Source: Lumnitzera littorea
Taxonomy: Eukaryota > Streptophyta > Magnoliopsida > Myrtales > Combretaceae
NCBI GenBank assembly: GCA_024138015.1
Contig: JAMXBB010000001.1
Coordinates: forward strand, 90,910,463-90,974,462
Direction of reading: 5' to 3'
DNA length: 64,000 bases
Shown: in pieces, positions 46,101-57,000 of the stretch
Numbering within the stretch: position 1 is the first letter of the stretch
Layout of the letters: each line of letters begins with the position of its first letter
The notes under the pieces: model-generated
The model's database searches: none
What the model saw: only the letters and a program-made list of their open reading frames with translations
What the model was told of the DNA's origin: nothing
Made by a program: the position numbers and the translations under genes

Positions 46101-46513
46101 CTAAATCAAAATTATTGCCACATATCCTTTATCTTCCACCAGTAATATTATTGACACTATTTCAAAATGAGTGCTTTATATATATTACTTTAAATGTTAG
46201 GTTAATACATATAGGCATTAGGAACTTAAAATTTTAATAGAAAATCAATGAGTTAAAACTTTCATTTCGTATTTTCCTTTTCTCCTATGGAGAAATCATT
46301 TAAAAAAAAAAAAAGAAATGTAATCAATGTTTTATGTGAAATAATTAAAAACATACATAATTTTTTTTTTATACGTGGATAGTTTATGAATGCAACAAAA
46401 GTAAGTTTCTTCCTAACATAAGCAATGTTTTTTTCCCCCTTGAAAGTAAATAGAAGTTACTTTTTATTATAGTTTTGTAAGTATTTTTATATTAAATTAT
46501 ATATATTTATTTT
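43166..46513. other. Long AT-rich intergenic stretch with tandem repeats
   Basis: No coding gene supported. Contains about three copies of a 109-bp repeat (44491-44800) and a run of degenerate ATGAATAATTATT-type repeats (about 44930-45320). Confidence 0.5.
44491..44800. repeat. Tandem repeat, about 109-bp unit, 3 diverged copies
   Basis: Units begin at about 44491 (TTAATTTTCTCTTTGACTGG), 44602 (TTGATATCCTTTCTTGCTAT) and 44709 (TTAATTCCCTTTCTCACTGT). Each continues with CTATCTTT(TT)AAT, ATTATTCCC or equivalent, then TCATTATTG(A/G)A and, in the first two, GACTTCTCAT/GAGATCTCAT. Confidence 0.65.
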
Positions 46514-46777
46514 TGTTGTTGAGTAATTTAGGTCGTAGACCCCTAGACCTAAGCCAACCGGCACAATATCTAGGCTAAGGCCACTTTAGGTAAAACTTAA
46601 CTCTGTTTCCTATAAATAAGAGATAAAACCTAGATAAAAGATTTTACACTTATTGTGTTTCTCACTTCACCATGTTGAGTTAAATATCAAAATGATTGTG
46701 CCGGAGTATCTGATGCCCGCTACCTGTCTTTTGTCTTCCAAGTAACTATATAATAGAGCAAAAATGAGACATCAACA
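46514..46777 (+). repeat. 5' LTR part of Tat-like remnant
   Basis: Begins TGTTGTTGAG and ends CATCAACA. TATAAATA at 46611-46618, then TTGTGTTTCTCACTTCACC and GTGCCGGAGTATCTGATGCC, the usual layout of a Tat LTR R-U5. It is short for the lineage and may be truncated at its left end. Confidence 0.55.
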
Positions 46778-46800
46778 TTCACGCCATTTGTAGGAAACGA
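46778..46800 (+). other. Primer-binding-site remnant of the Tat-like element
   Basis: TTCACGCCATTTGTAGGAAACG resembles the TTTGGCGCCGTTTGTGGGAA site widespread in Tat and Athila elements, with G lost at two positions. Confidence 0.55.
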
Positions 46801-48600
46801 GACAATTCGAAATTTACAATTGCTTTGCATTTCAAATCGAATTTCAAAATCAGCAATGGAAAGCACGGGAGCTTGATGCCATGATTCCTCAATTAATTTG
46901 CGTGTAGATCCCTCTAGATTTGGGTTACACCTATTCACTTGCTCTTGAACTGGGATGAGATAGCCCACGAATAATTTTTTCGACTTATGATTGTTGGATG
47001 ATACACGACGAAAAAGAGGAAACGGAAAATATATTTAGGATCTGGATTTATGGACAGAAGTCATAACATACACTAGACGCCAACTTAGATCCTTATCGTC
47101 CCTTCAATCATTCTGCCCTAGGGTCGAAAAGGTTTTGCGCCTGAAAGTAACGATAATTATATGGGGCAACGTCATGCATATTTTTGGAGACTTCAAGATT
47201 TTCTCTTAGTGGAAAAAGCTCGCTAATTCTCGATTCTTTATATCAAACTAGACTGGATTATTTTCTCATAAAAGAAAAGAATCTATTTGGCCTTTAATTA
47301 TAAAAACAGAGGGCCTTGGATTTGTGCCATACATGGGATCTTACCCTCCGCAGACTTCAGGTTAGGCTCCAAGCTACATGCTCCTTGTCGCCATGTTAAA
47401 TGACCTTTCACAGAGGGCAAACTGAGCTTCACCCGAGCTTAGGGCACTTTGCCAAGCCCCTCCAATTCATGATCGAACTCTGCGAATTCGAAGCCATGAA
47501 TATCAGTAATTAACGGATCGCCTGGACTTGCCCTAATGCTCGAGCTACTCAATGCACAGGTCCGACTTTAGCACCAAAGACAATGGTCGGTGCTTGCTAA
47601 ACAAGTCCGAGCCACAACCCCGTTTAGCGCATGAATTGCTAGCTGGGCAACCGAGCTTTAAACACCATCTTGCAAGGACGGATCCGAGCAAAGTGCTGAG
47701 TTACTTCGGCAGACAAATGCTTAACTAAACTTCAGGCGACCGAGCTGCGATTCTGAGCTCTTTTACCGGGAAAGTAAAGGCCAACCTTCTTCGGTAGAAA
47801 AATGTGGAGTTAAATTATAGACCGAGCAATCCTTTTGTCTCCCAAGACATGTGTTGTGCTGTTTGTTGATGATTCGCCCTTAGACTAAGGCTTCAGAGGC
47901 CTAAGCCTAAGGCTTTACTGGGGCAGCATTGAGGCCTCTCCAATTCAGGCAAAAGATGAGCCTGCATTCACTCGAGCTCTACCCATCTTGCTTGGGCTCA
48001 GCCTTAATTGCTCTATGAGCCTGTTGGCAGAAGTCCTCTCCTTCCCACTTCCCAACTTCGAGAGGAGGATTTGCCTCCAACCTTGAAGATTGCTTTAGGA
48101 AAGCTCATTAATTAGCGAGTCGAGTACACTCTTCTCTCCTCACCTTTTTCTCTCTCATCTTCTTAAAAACATTAGGAAAGGAAAAAGCAAAAGTTTGCCA
48201 ATTGCCCTAGCTATATCTCATTAAATTGCCCTTTAGGGGAAGTCTTCTACGAAGTACACAAGTGCCTACCTCGCACACCAAGCATTAGAGAAGCACTCAA
48301 GGCCTTCACCTTCAGCAAATTCTATGACTAACATAGGGCATGTAGCTACAATACTGACTAGTGCAGACACCATAAGAACGTGATTGAAGGCTTCATTCGA
48401 AAAGGCCATATCAACCACCATGTTGCAGACAGACAAAACTACCTCCATCCAGCTCAACGATGCCACACTCAAGAGCTATAACAGCAACCATAGCCATAAC
48501 AAGAAAACTTACCTAAAAACTTAGAGCGAAGGGGCTACTAACAACTAGTACAAGTAATCATAGGTAGACTAAGCCTTTTAAATGAAGACCACTCTATCCA
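46801..48600 (+). pseudogene. Decayed gag region of the Tat-like element, with a GC-richer island
   Basis: By position this should be gag, but no gag block could be read with confidence. From about 47340 to 48100 base composition rises well above the surroundings, and CCGAGC or CGAGCT recurs many times. A minus-strand frame at 48266-48472 has no domain. Confidence 0.4.
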
Positions 48601-48639
48601 ACCACAACACAAGGTACTCTTAGTCTAACACAAGAAGCC

Positions 48640-49990
48640 AAAGATAGATATAACCATCTCCTTCATTGACAATGACAAGGAAGGCATTGAATATCCTCAC
48701 ATTGAACCCTTAGTCAACTAGAAAAGGCAATAGTTTGCATCAAAGCAGCAAGTTGCTATAGAGCAAGAGATATAGAAACTCCTATAGGCTGGGTTTATCA
48801 GAGAAGAGAGATACCCCACCTAGCTCACCAATACTATCCTCATGAAGAAATCAAATGGGAAGTAGCAAATGTGTATCGACTACATTGACCTCAATAAAGC
48901 TTACCCCAAAGACTGCTTCCCTTTCCTCCATATTGATTAGCTCGTTGATTCTACCTTGGGCCATGCTATATTAAGTTTCATGGATGCCCACTCTAGATAT
49001 AACCAAATCTGTATGGCCCTCGAAGACTAAGTTCATGCTTCCTTTATTATTGACTTTGGAACTTATTGTTATAAGGTCATGCCCTTCAGCTTCAAGAATA
49101 CGAGGGCTATATACCAATGGTTGGTGACATCTATCTTCAAACCACTACTCAACAGAGACGTTGAAATTTATGTGAACAATATGATTGTTAAGAGTAGGAA
49201 CAAAGCTAACCACATAACAGATCTATGTGAGATCGTTGACATATTGAGAAACTACCAAATGAAGCTAAATCCCCAGAAATGTGTTTTTGGCATAAAATTA
49301 GGCAAGTTCCTTGGCTGTATGGTTACAAAGTGTAGAACTAAAGTGAACCTTGACAAAATTCAAGTAATCAGGGATATGAATGCCCCACAAAAGATCAAGG
49401 ATGTCCAACATCTCACAGGTAGGGTAGCTACCCTCAATCGTTTTCTCTCATAAAGCACCAATACGTGTTCTAAGTTCTTCAAGCTCTTGAAAGACCCATT
49501 GAAATTTAAATGGACAAGAGAGTGTGAAGTTGCCTTCAACAAATTGAAGGAACCCCTCAAGAACCCTCTTATACTCTCTAAGCCAATTCTCAGTAAAGAG
49601 CACAAGCGATCAAACCTTCTCTTTAGTGCTTGTTTGAGTTGATGACCATGAGCACAAGCCAGTATACTATGTCAGCCACATTCTAGAAGGCTCGAAAGTC
49701 AGGTATACCCACATTGAGAAGTTTACCCTTACAGTAGTCATAGCTACCTGGAAGCTCGAACCATACTTCTAGGCATAACCCATCATCGTTCTCATCGACC
49801 AGCCATTATGAATACTTCAATAGAAGCCAGATGCATTGGTTTAGATGGTTAAATATTCTTTGCGACTCAATGCTCATCATGTCTAATTCCACCCTTGGTA
49901 GGCCGTTAAGGCACAACTTCTTATGAATTTTCTAGTTGAATATATTGGAGAGGAGGAAGTACTTAGTAATATCAACATATCAGTGTAGAC
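48640..49990 (+). pseudogene. RT and RNase H of the Tat-like element
   Basis: The frame 49079-49453 and flanking text match Tat RT: FMDAHSRYNQI upstream, YCYKVMPFSFKNTRAIYQ, DVEIYVNNMIVKSRNKANH, MKLNPQKCVFGIKLGKFLG and HLTGRVATLNRFLS. The catalytic box, normally YVDD, reads YVNN (49169-49180): both aspartates became asparagine, so it cannot catalyse polymerisation. RNase H (49490-49930) starts FKWTRECEVAFNKLKEPL and is then broken. Confidence 0.87.
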
Positions 49991-50268
49991 TCTCTATGTA
50001 GATAAATCTTCTACTTGAGGGGATGGGTTGGTGGTAGAGTAGGGTAGGAATAGTCCTGCAAGGTTCCTATGGCACCAAGGCTTTTAAAGAACTTAAGTTT
50101 GGATTCCCCATTAACAACAATGAGACTAAATACGAAGCTCTCATCAAAGGACTAAAGATCACAACTGACATTAGCGCTGAGAAGATCAACATTTACTCAG
50201 ATTACATGTTAGTGGTATAGCGGGTGAAGGGGGAATACGAGATGAAGGACGAAAGCATGGTGAGGTAT
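49991..50268 (+). pseudogene. Second (archaeal-type) RNase H of the Tat-like element
   Basis: Reads VLQGSYGTKAFKELKFGFPI, NNNETKYEALIKGLKITTDI, then KINIYSDYMLVV, a TAG, and VKGEYEMKDESMVRY. The NNxTxYEAL and YSDSxLVV-like motifs define the extra aRH domain found in Tat-lineage elements. The frame ends at the junction with Tekay-like element A. Confidence 0.8.
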
Positions 50269-50279
50269 CCTTATAAATG

Positions 50280-50600
50280 GACAACCTGCATATGCATTAT
50301 TTGATATTGATGCATCTCATTTTTTCGCAAGTCAGAAGTTTGTGGATGAGAAAGCTATTAATGTACTTGAAATTAATACTACTTATAAAGTTAGAATACC
50401 AACTAGAGAGAAACTAAGGACTCGAAAAGTTATGGATAATGGTCAAATGAAAATTCAAGAAAAAGATTATCCTATTAGTCTTGTAGTATTACCTTTACAA
50501 GGCTATGACATAATTGTTAGAATAGATTGGTTGTCTAAGTATAAAGCAAATATAGAATTAGAAGTAAAACCATCACTTTAAATGATGGAGAAGTAGTGCT
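50280..50600 (+). pseudogene. Protease remnant (Tekay-like A)
   Basis: Reads YALFDIDASHFFASQKFVDE, where the active site D-T-G-A-S reads D-I-D-A-S, then VVLPLQGYDIIVRIDWLSKY, the usual protease C-terminal block, followed by a stop. Element B has the same region at 63590-63850. Confidence 0.8.
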
Positions 50601-50779
50601 CTAAGGAAAAGTTGGTAGGGCTAAACTGATATTAACTGTTATTGAAATGTGTGATGGACTAGAGGAAGTGAGAAGAGAAGAGAATGACTAGAAGTTTTGT
50701 TAGATATTTGCAATTGAGGGAAAGAAATAGGCACAAAAAAATCTTATATACCAGTTATATTTGAGTTTCTAAAGGATTT

Positions 50780-51499
50780 TTCGAGTCTAGCTCCACATTG
50801 AGAGATAGACTTCACTATTTAGTTAGTCTCTAGAACTAAACTTATTTCTAGAGCTCCATATCAAACGTCACCAATGGAACTCCAGGAGTTAAAGTAAAAA
50901 CTTTAGGAACTATTAGATAAAGGAGTTATCCATCCAAGTGTATCACTTTAGGGAGTGCCTATATGTTTGTAAAGACAAAAGATGGTGTTATGAGGTTATG
51001 TATATACTATAAGGAGATAAATAAGGTTACTTTTAGAAATAAGCATCCTTTACCTTGGATTGATGATCTATTTGATTAGTTGTAAGGTGCAACTATGTTT
51101 CTCTAGATTGAGTTAAGATCAGGATACCATCAATTGCGAGTTAAGCCAGAAGATGTACCCAAGACTGTATTTAGGATTCGATATGGCCCTTACGAATTCT
51201 TGGTGATACCTTTTGGATTAACCAACGCAATAGCTATATTCATGGATTTGATGAATTACATATATGAGCCATAATTGGATAAGTTTATGGTAGTATTTAT
51301 TGATGATATTTTGATCTATTCTAAAACTAAGAAAGAGCATGTTGAACATTTGTAGTTGTTACTACAAAAGTTAAGGGAAAATAAGTTGTATACCAAGTTG
51401 AGCAAATGTTATTTTTGGTTAAACAAGATTTTTTTTTTTTTTTTTTTGTCACATTGCATTTAGTGAGGGAATTTCTGTAGACCTTGAAAAGGTTCAAGT
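50780..51499 (+). pseudogene. RT remnant (Tekay-like A)
   Basis: Broken frames give REIDFTI, LVSRTKLISRAPYQTSPMEL, ELLDKGVIHPSVS, then YEFLVIPFGLTNAIAIFMDL and FIDDILIYSKTKKEHVEHL with the FIDD catalytic box intact (about 51295-51306). A T-run of about 20 at 51430-51448 interrupts the FWL..IL segment. RT similarity ends abruptly at GTAGACCTTGAAAAGGTTCA (V-D-x-E-K-V block), where the insert begins. Confidence 0.82.
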
Positions 51500-52438
51500 T
51501 GATGCTTACTGAAGCCAAGAATAAATAAGGCCTATTGCAAGGCAGGTCCAAGCTTACCGAAAGCTTGAAAGAAGGTGATAGATTGTACAAAAACAGTAAA
51601 GATAAAGTAAGCAAACCCACGAACAACTCTGAGGATAAGATGCACCAAGGAACTTTCGAAGACTTACGGCACAACTCGATATGATGCATGAGGTGATTTG
51701 GTGAGGTTACTTATTACCTAACCTTACTTAAGGGTTAAGATAAGAGTAAAAAGAGTAAACAAGCAATGTTAGTAAGAAGAGTAAACAAGCAATGTTCACA
51801 ATATGAAGAACATTTAGTATAGTGATGATATTAGATGTAATGCGGCTACATGCATAAAATGTATTTATACTAGCAAAACTAGGGCAATCTACCTAAAATG
51901 GAAAAGACAAAAAAGGGTAGTGTCTAAAAGGAGTAATATATAAGGAATGATGAAGGGTATATCGGAAAATACAACAAAAGTGAGTATTTTGTATGGAGGA
52001 TTCAATCACATAGATGCTCGGACACATGGCCTACTGTAGGTGGATGACTTTCTAGTAGAAAAGAGAATTCTGCACGATCAGCTTGATTTTTGTGAAGTTG
52101 AGGTAAACTTATCTGAGAAGAATGGCGGTAGATAGGTTTTGGAGATCTCGGCTTCTCAGCACCAATGTTGCTGAGCTGGGGGTTGGCTCAGTCATGGTTG
52201 AGAAGATGTGTGTGAGGGGTCGGGTTGTCAATAGAGCTTTCATCCAGTTAACATACGACTTCCGAGAGATGATGAGTGGCTTGGCATAAGGAGTTGGCTT
52301 AGTACAAGGAGTTGGTCAATAGCAATAATCAACTTGGCTTCTGTGTGAGTCGACTGGAGCAGGAGGATTCATCTTGTTAGTCTTTTAAGGCCTCAGGTTT
52401 GGCTGCCCATCAGAGGTTTAGTAGTCTAATTCCTATCA
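51500..52438 (-). repeat. 3' LTR of the inserted minus-strand element
   Basis: On the plus strand it starts TGATGCTTACTGAAGCC and ends CCTATCA, about 939 bp, directly followed by a pyrimidine-rich tract. No second copy lies in the window. Confidence 0.6.
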
Positions 52439-52449
52439 TTCCCTCCTGG
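52439..52449 (-). other. Polypurine tract of the inserted element
   Basis: The minus strand reads CCAGGAGGGAA next to the LTR end, between integrase and LTR as expected. Confidence 0.65.
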
Positions 52450-52464
52450 TTGATTTCAATTTAG

Positions 52465-53670
52465 GATCAAATTTGACTAGCCTTCACTTAATTCTTCCTC
52501 AAGGTGATTGGGGCTAAGGTTGGTAATGTTAAAAGTGTTAGAAACCCCATAATCTTCGAGTAGTTCTAGTTTATAGGCATTATCGTTGATCTTTTAGAGG
52601 ATTTTGAAAGGGCCTTTAGCTCGGGCACTTAGCTTGTTCTTCCTCTTGCTTGGGAATCTTTCCTTGTTCAACTGTAGCCATACTAGGTCTCCAGGCTGAA
52701 ATTGTATTGACTTCCTTCCCTTGACCTTTTCTCACATTTTCTTAGTAACTTGATCGATCTGTCGAGTAACTTTGTCGTAGATATGTTGCAAGAACTGTGA
52801 TTAGGCTCTCGCGTCAGGTTCTTCTTGCTTGGATATGGGTATAGGGGTGTAATCGAAGGGCAGCTCAAGATTAAAACCATAGACAACTTTGACAGGAGTC
52901 TACTTGGTGGTGTCATGTACTATACAGTTGTAATTGACTTCTACCAAGGGTAAATAAACATCCCAATTAGCTAAGTTCTTACCCACCACAGCTTAGAGTA
53001 GGGATCCTAAAGTACAATTGACTACCTCAATTTAGCCATCAGTTTAGGGATGAAAGGAAGTGTTGAATAACAGTTAGTCCCCATTTAACGCAATAGAGTC
53101 CTCTAAAAATGAGTCATGAACTTTAGATCTCTATCTAAGACTACAATTCTTAGCATACTGTGTAGCTTAATAATTTCCTACAAAAAGAGAGAAGCAATAG
53201 CTAAAGCATCGTTAGTCTTAGAGCAGGGTACAAAGTGTGCCATCTTATTGAATCTATCCATGATCACCATCATAGAATCTTTGCCTTAGGTAGTCTTAGG
53301 TAATCTAAGGACAAATTCCATGCTCAACTTAGTCCAAGGTCAGGTCAGGATAGATAACAGCATTGCTTTCCCTTACTTGGCTCAGCATTTGGCCCTTTTA
53401 CAAGTAGTATAGCCTTCAACAATTCAATGCATGTCTTGCCTTAATCTTATCCAAGAGAACCATCCACTCAACAGCTTATATGTTCTTCTCTCTCTAAAAT
53501 GCCTGAAGAGTCCTCCATTGTAGGCCCCTAACAAGCAACTCCCTTAACAAATAAGTCGGTACACATAACTTTCTACCCCGGAATAGATAACCATCTTTTA
53601 TATAATACTCATTCACTATTCTTCCTTTAGCACAGCATGTAGGTCTGAAGTGTAAGTCTTGAGGACTAAA
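52465..53670 (-). pseudogene. Integrase of the inserted minus-strand element
   Basis: From high to low coordinates: KDGYLF and LCVPTYLLRELLVRG (start), zinc-finger remnants, then MVIMDRFNKMAHFVPCSKTN, VVLDRDLKFM and a decayed PQTDGQTE position, VVYGFNLELPFDYTPIP, and the C-terminal SH3-like block GDLVW-type (FSLETW), KERFPS-like, RAKGPFKILKRINDNAYKLE, DYGVSNTFNITNLSP. Numerous stops. No chromodomain was seen after the NLSP block. The style is that of plant chromoviruses; clade not determined. Confidence 0.8.
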
Positions 53671-54672
53671 GCAAGCTATGGTTCGTTATGGGTAATTGTT
53701 GATAGATTGACAAAGTGTGCACATTTCTTACCTTATTAGATAGGAGATTCAATGGAAAAGCTAGCTAGATTGTATATTCGAGATATTGCAAGGTTACATG
53801 TTGTAGCTAAAACTCTTGTTTTCTATCAGGATAACTGGTTTGTATCTAAATTCTAGGAAAGTTTACATAGAGCTATGGGTATAAAGTTACAATTTGGTAC
53901 AGCATATCATCCACAAACTAATGAGCAATCTAAACGAACAATTCAAACTTTAGAAGATATGTTGCAAGCTTGTGTACTAGATTTTTGTGGTGATTAGGAC
54001 AAGTACTTGCCACCGATAAACTTTTCTTATAATAACAGTGATCAAGCAATTATATAAATGGGACCCTACAAAGCTTTATATGGAAGGAAATGCAAATCAT
54101 TGCTATATTGGGATAGTAAAGAGTATGCAATGATTGGACTAGATATGATTAACCAAATGAATGAGAAAGTCCAAGTTATTTGACAATGGATGAAAGAGGC
54201 TTAAAATTGATATAAAAGTTGGGTAGATTTGAAGTGATGATCATTGGAGTTTGAAATTGGAGACCATGTTTTTGTTAAGATAAGCCCATTCGAGGGACTC
54301 AAACAATTTAGGTCAAAAGGAAAGTTGAATCCTTGGTATATTGGTCTATTTGAAGTCTTAGAAAGAATAGGAAATGTGTCTTACATATTAGCTTTAGCCC
54401 TAAGCCTATCAAGTTATCATGACGTATTCCATGTCTTAATGTTAAGAAAAGTCGTTAAGAATCTGAATGTGGTGGTAAATATAAAGTTGGTGGAATTGAA
54501 GTGAAATTACAAAATTGAGAAGCAACCTATAAAGAAAATGGGTAATCGAGCTCAAAAGTTAACGAATCAAGATGTAGAATATGTGAAGGTACAATGGGGT
54601 AAAGGACCAGATTTAGAAGCTACCTAGGATCCAAAGATGGCGATGATGGAACAATATCCATAGCTCTTCTGA
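53671..54672 (+). pseudogene. Integrase and chromodomain remnant (Tekay-like A)
   Basis: Coding resumes at SLWVIVDRLTKCAHFLPY (about 53680), then ARLYIRDIARLHVVAKTLVF, AYHPQTNEQSKRTIQTLEDM (the DDE glutamate region, E retained after the N-for-D change), YKALYGRKCKSLLYWD, LEFEIGDHVFVKISPFEGL and YHDVFHVLMLRKVV. The chromodomain tail follows: VEYVKVQWGKGPDLEAT, a TAG where Trp is expected, then MEQYP. Internal stops are frequent, often TAG for CAG or TGG. Confidence 0.83.
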
Positions 54673-54751
54673 ATATTAGGTTAGTAAAGGATTATAAGTT
54701 CTAATGTAGTTGTTGAACAAGGAGTAAGTATATAGAAGTTTTGAGAACAAA

Positions 54752-54774
54752 ACTTTTTTGAAGAGGGGTAGAAA
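54752..54774 (+). other. Polypurine tract of Tekay-like A
   Basis: CTTTTTTGAAGAGGGGTAGAAA precedes the LTR start TGTAAG. It follows GAGAACAAAA, echoing the conserved GAGGACGAAA..TTTTT..AGGGGG sequence upstream of Tekay LTRs. Confidence 0.75.
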
Positions 54775-57000
54775 TGTAAGTCCCACAATTGGACATTTCA
54801 GATTTGATACATGAAATTTAGAGCAATCACAAAAGTTGTCCAATGGAGCATGAATTTTACAACAAAGTTAGGAATATTAGTAGAAGTTACCCTGTAAGTT
54901 TAGATTTAGGAAATTACAATAATAAAACAATAAAATATTATATCATCGATTTATACGTAAATTATTGATTATGTAAATTATCAAGTTACACGTAAATTAT
55001 CAATTATTTATTGGAAACGCGTAAAATAGGTTCCAATAATTAATGAGATACTAAAGATATAATATATATATATATATATATACTAAAAATCATAAAATAA
55101 CATAAAAAATATTTGGAGTATTTATTTGTATTTTATATAAATTTAAGTATGGGTAAAAATACCCGATATTTCCTAAAATACCTGATATTTCCTAAAATAA
55201 TACTAAATCAATTAAGGGACATTAATAAAAATTTGGAAAAAAAATATGTGTCACATAGAAACAAACTATAAAAGGGCATAGTAATGTAGGATCATGGTTT
55301 AGGCACTTTTATATGGGTGATGACACTTGGCATGAACGAAAATTCCAACTAACCCCAAGCTTCATCATAAAACCAAAGACTCACTTGTAGGCAACATTTT
55401 GGATGGTATAGCACACTAGAAAATTACTAAGAAGCTTGAGAGAACTAAGAAAGCAATTTTTAAAAATTAGAAAAAATAGAGTAAATTAGGGCTTAATTTG
55501 AGTGCACATACCAAGACAAGACCAAGGAAGGAAGCAAGACCACCATTTAGCAGATGACCTTACATCTGGTGGTGCTGAAAAACCCTAAGAGGCAGTTGGT
55601 GTTTTTGGCATTGCTTTCCAATGAGTTTAATCTTAACTTTGATTTTTACAAAAATTATTGAAAATATCAAATATTTGTGGGAAATTATGAAATTTCATGT
55701 TCTAGCATATTTTTATATCTAGTTTTAGGAAAAAATATTATTTTATTCAAACTGAGTCTCGAAATATATTCCCTTTAACAAATTGATTAAATCGAGCCGA
55801 TTTCGCTTTTATTTTTGAAAACCCCATTGATGTTGTTTCGACTTTGAATTTTTTCTATAGAAAATTTGTTATGTTTATTGAATTATGTAACAAGTCTTTC
55901 GTCAAAACTATTTTTCATATTTTTTACTTGAATTTTAATCCCTAAAATCCTATTAAAATGGCTATTCATTAACATATAATTTGTAATTTTTCAACTTATT
56001 GAATTGGATTCTAATATGGGGTGAATTCTGATGTTAAATAATGTTGAATGATGTTAGGTGATGAACTTTATGGAGATTGGAGCATCATTTTTGTGTATTA
56101 TGGATTTGAGGAGTATATATGTTATATGTGCGCAGTAGTCAATGAAGAAGTTTATTCAAATTGAAGTAGAACTAAGCTGTAAGATGAGTTTTAAATCTAG
56201 TTATGAATAGCCCTTAGGAGTGGTTATGCCAAAATATAGATAAGCCCTAGATCAGAACTTGATTCAAAAGCAAAATCAAAATTAAGGCTAATAAAAATAT
56301 ATTAGGGAGTTAGTTAGAACCTAAACCAGAGGTTTCATTGACCTAAATAAACTATAGGAAATAGGTTAGAAGGCATTTATGAGAATGAGAAATAAAGGGT
56401 AATCAAAAGCTAAATTAGAACTTGATTCAAAGGTTGAATTAGAGTAAGAATCAAAAGTAAATTCAGAACCTAGTTGAAGATGAGAAGTAGTCACAACAAA
56501 CTTAAAAACCTGAATAACAAAATATCGTAATACCCTAAACTAAGGATACTAATATATATTACAGAATAAAGCCTATATGCACAACTTATATGAATATTGA
56601 AATCATATTTATGTTATAGGGATGAGTGTTAATGCTACATTGTGAAATTATGCTATAATAAGTAAGTGCAAGGATCTAAGTAAGTTTGCGATCAATATAT
56701 TACTGTATTTTAGAGTACTGTTTTATGGTACTTGAAGACCTAAGATTGTACTTGGTTATGCTTGTAAATAGTATAAATGTGCACATGCCTATGTATGCTT
56801 TTCTAAGTTTAATGATGTATTATTGAAGTGTTGTTTTAGAAGTGATTGATTGTATTGTATGGAATTTAGCGATCACCATAAAATGGACTTAACCATAATA
56901 AACTTGGAATCTTAAACTAAATATACATTGCAACCCACTAGGGTATGTTTAGGATTCTTCGACTAAATACCAATCCTTTTGGTAGGGATAGTTATGGGCT
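54775..57000 (+). repeat. 3' LTR of Tekay-like A, truncated
   Basis: Starts TGTAAGTCCCACAATTGGAC. TATAAAAG at 55267-55274 is the likely LTR TATA box. The part 56560-57000 aligns with 18140-18430 of the solo LTR and 59490-59770 of element B (CCCACTAGGGTA, AGGATTC, TAGGGATAGTTA pattern). Similarity stops near 57000, so the terminal 880 bases are missing. Confidence 0.65.
55267..55274 (+). promoter_or_regulatory. TATA box of Tekay-like A LTR
   Basis: TATAAAAG about 490 bases into the LTR, followed by a leader resembling the one after TATAAATA at 57738 in the next LTR (both lead to runs of AAAATTAGAAAAA). Confidence 0.45.

Larger units (their letters stand above)
46514..50268 (+). mobile_element. 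Tat-like Ty3/gypsy remnant
   Basis: Order on the plus strand: LTR end with TATA box, primer-site remnant, decayed gag region, RT, RNase H, then a second, archaeal-type RNase H (aRH) that is characteristic of the Tat lineage. The sequence switches at about 50268 to a protease of a different, Tekay-like element, so integrase and the 3' LTR are missing. All domains are broken by stops. Confidence 0.8.
51500..53670 (-). mobile_element. 3' half of a minus-strand Ty3/gypsy element inserted in Tekay-like A
   Basis: On the minus strand, integrase is followed by a polypurine tract and a complete-looking LTR ending at 51500. The 5' half of the element is absent. The insert has replaced RNase H and the integrase zinc finger of the host element, so insertion was accompanied or followed by deletion. 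Confidence 0.75.
50269..57000 (+). mobile_element. Tekay-like Ty3/gypsy element A, interrupted
   Basis: Plus-strand remnant: protease (50280-50600), RT (50780-51498), then a foreign minus-strand insert (51500-53670), then integrase (53671-54500), chromodomain (54505-54665), polypurine tract and an LTR from 54775. The 5' LTR, gag, RNase H and N-terminal integrase are missing. LTR start and coding match element B and the solo LTR at 17039. Domain order with chromodomain and long LTRs fits the Tekay/Del clade. Confidence 0.82.

Noticed and set aside
54244..54504. 86-codon frame EFEIGDHVFVKISPF as an independent gene
   Set aside because: It is the C-terminal block of Tekay-like integrase, continuous with decayed integrase upstream.
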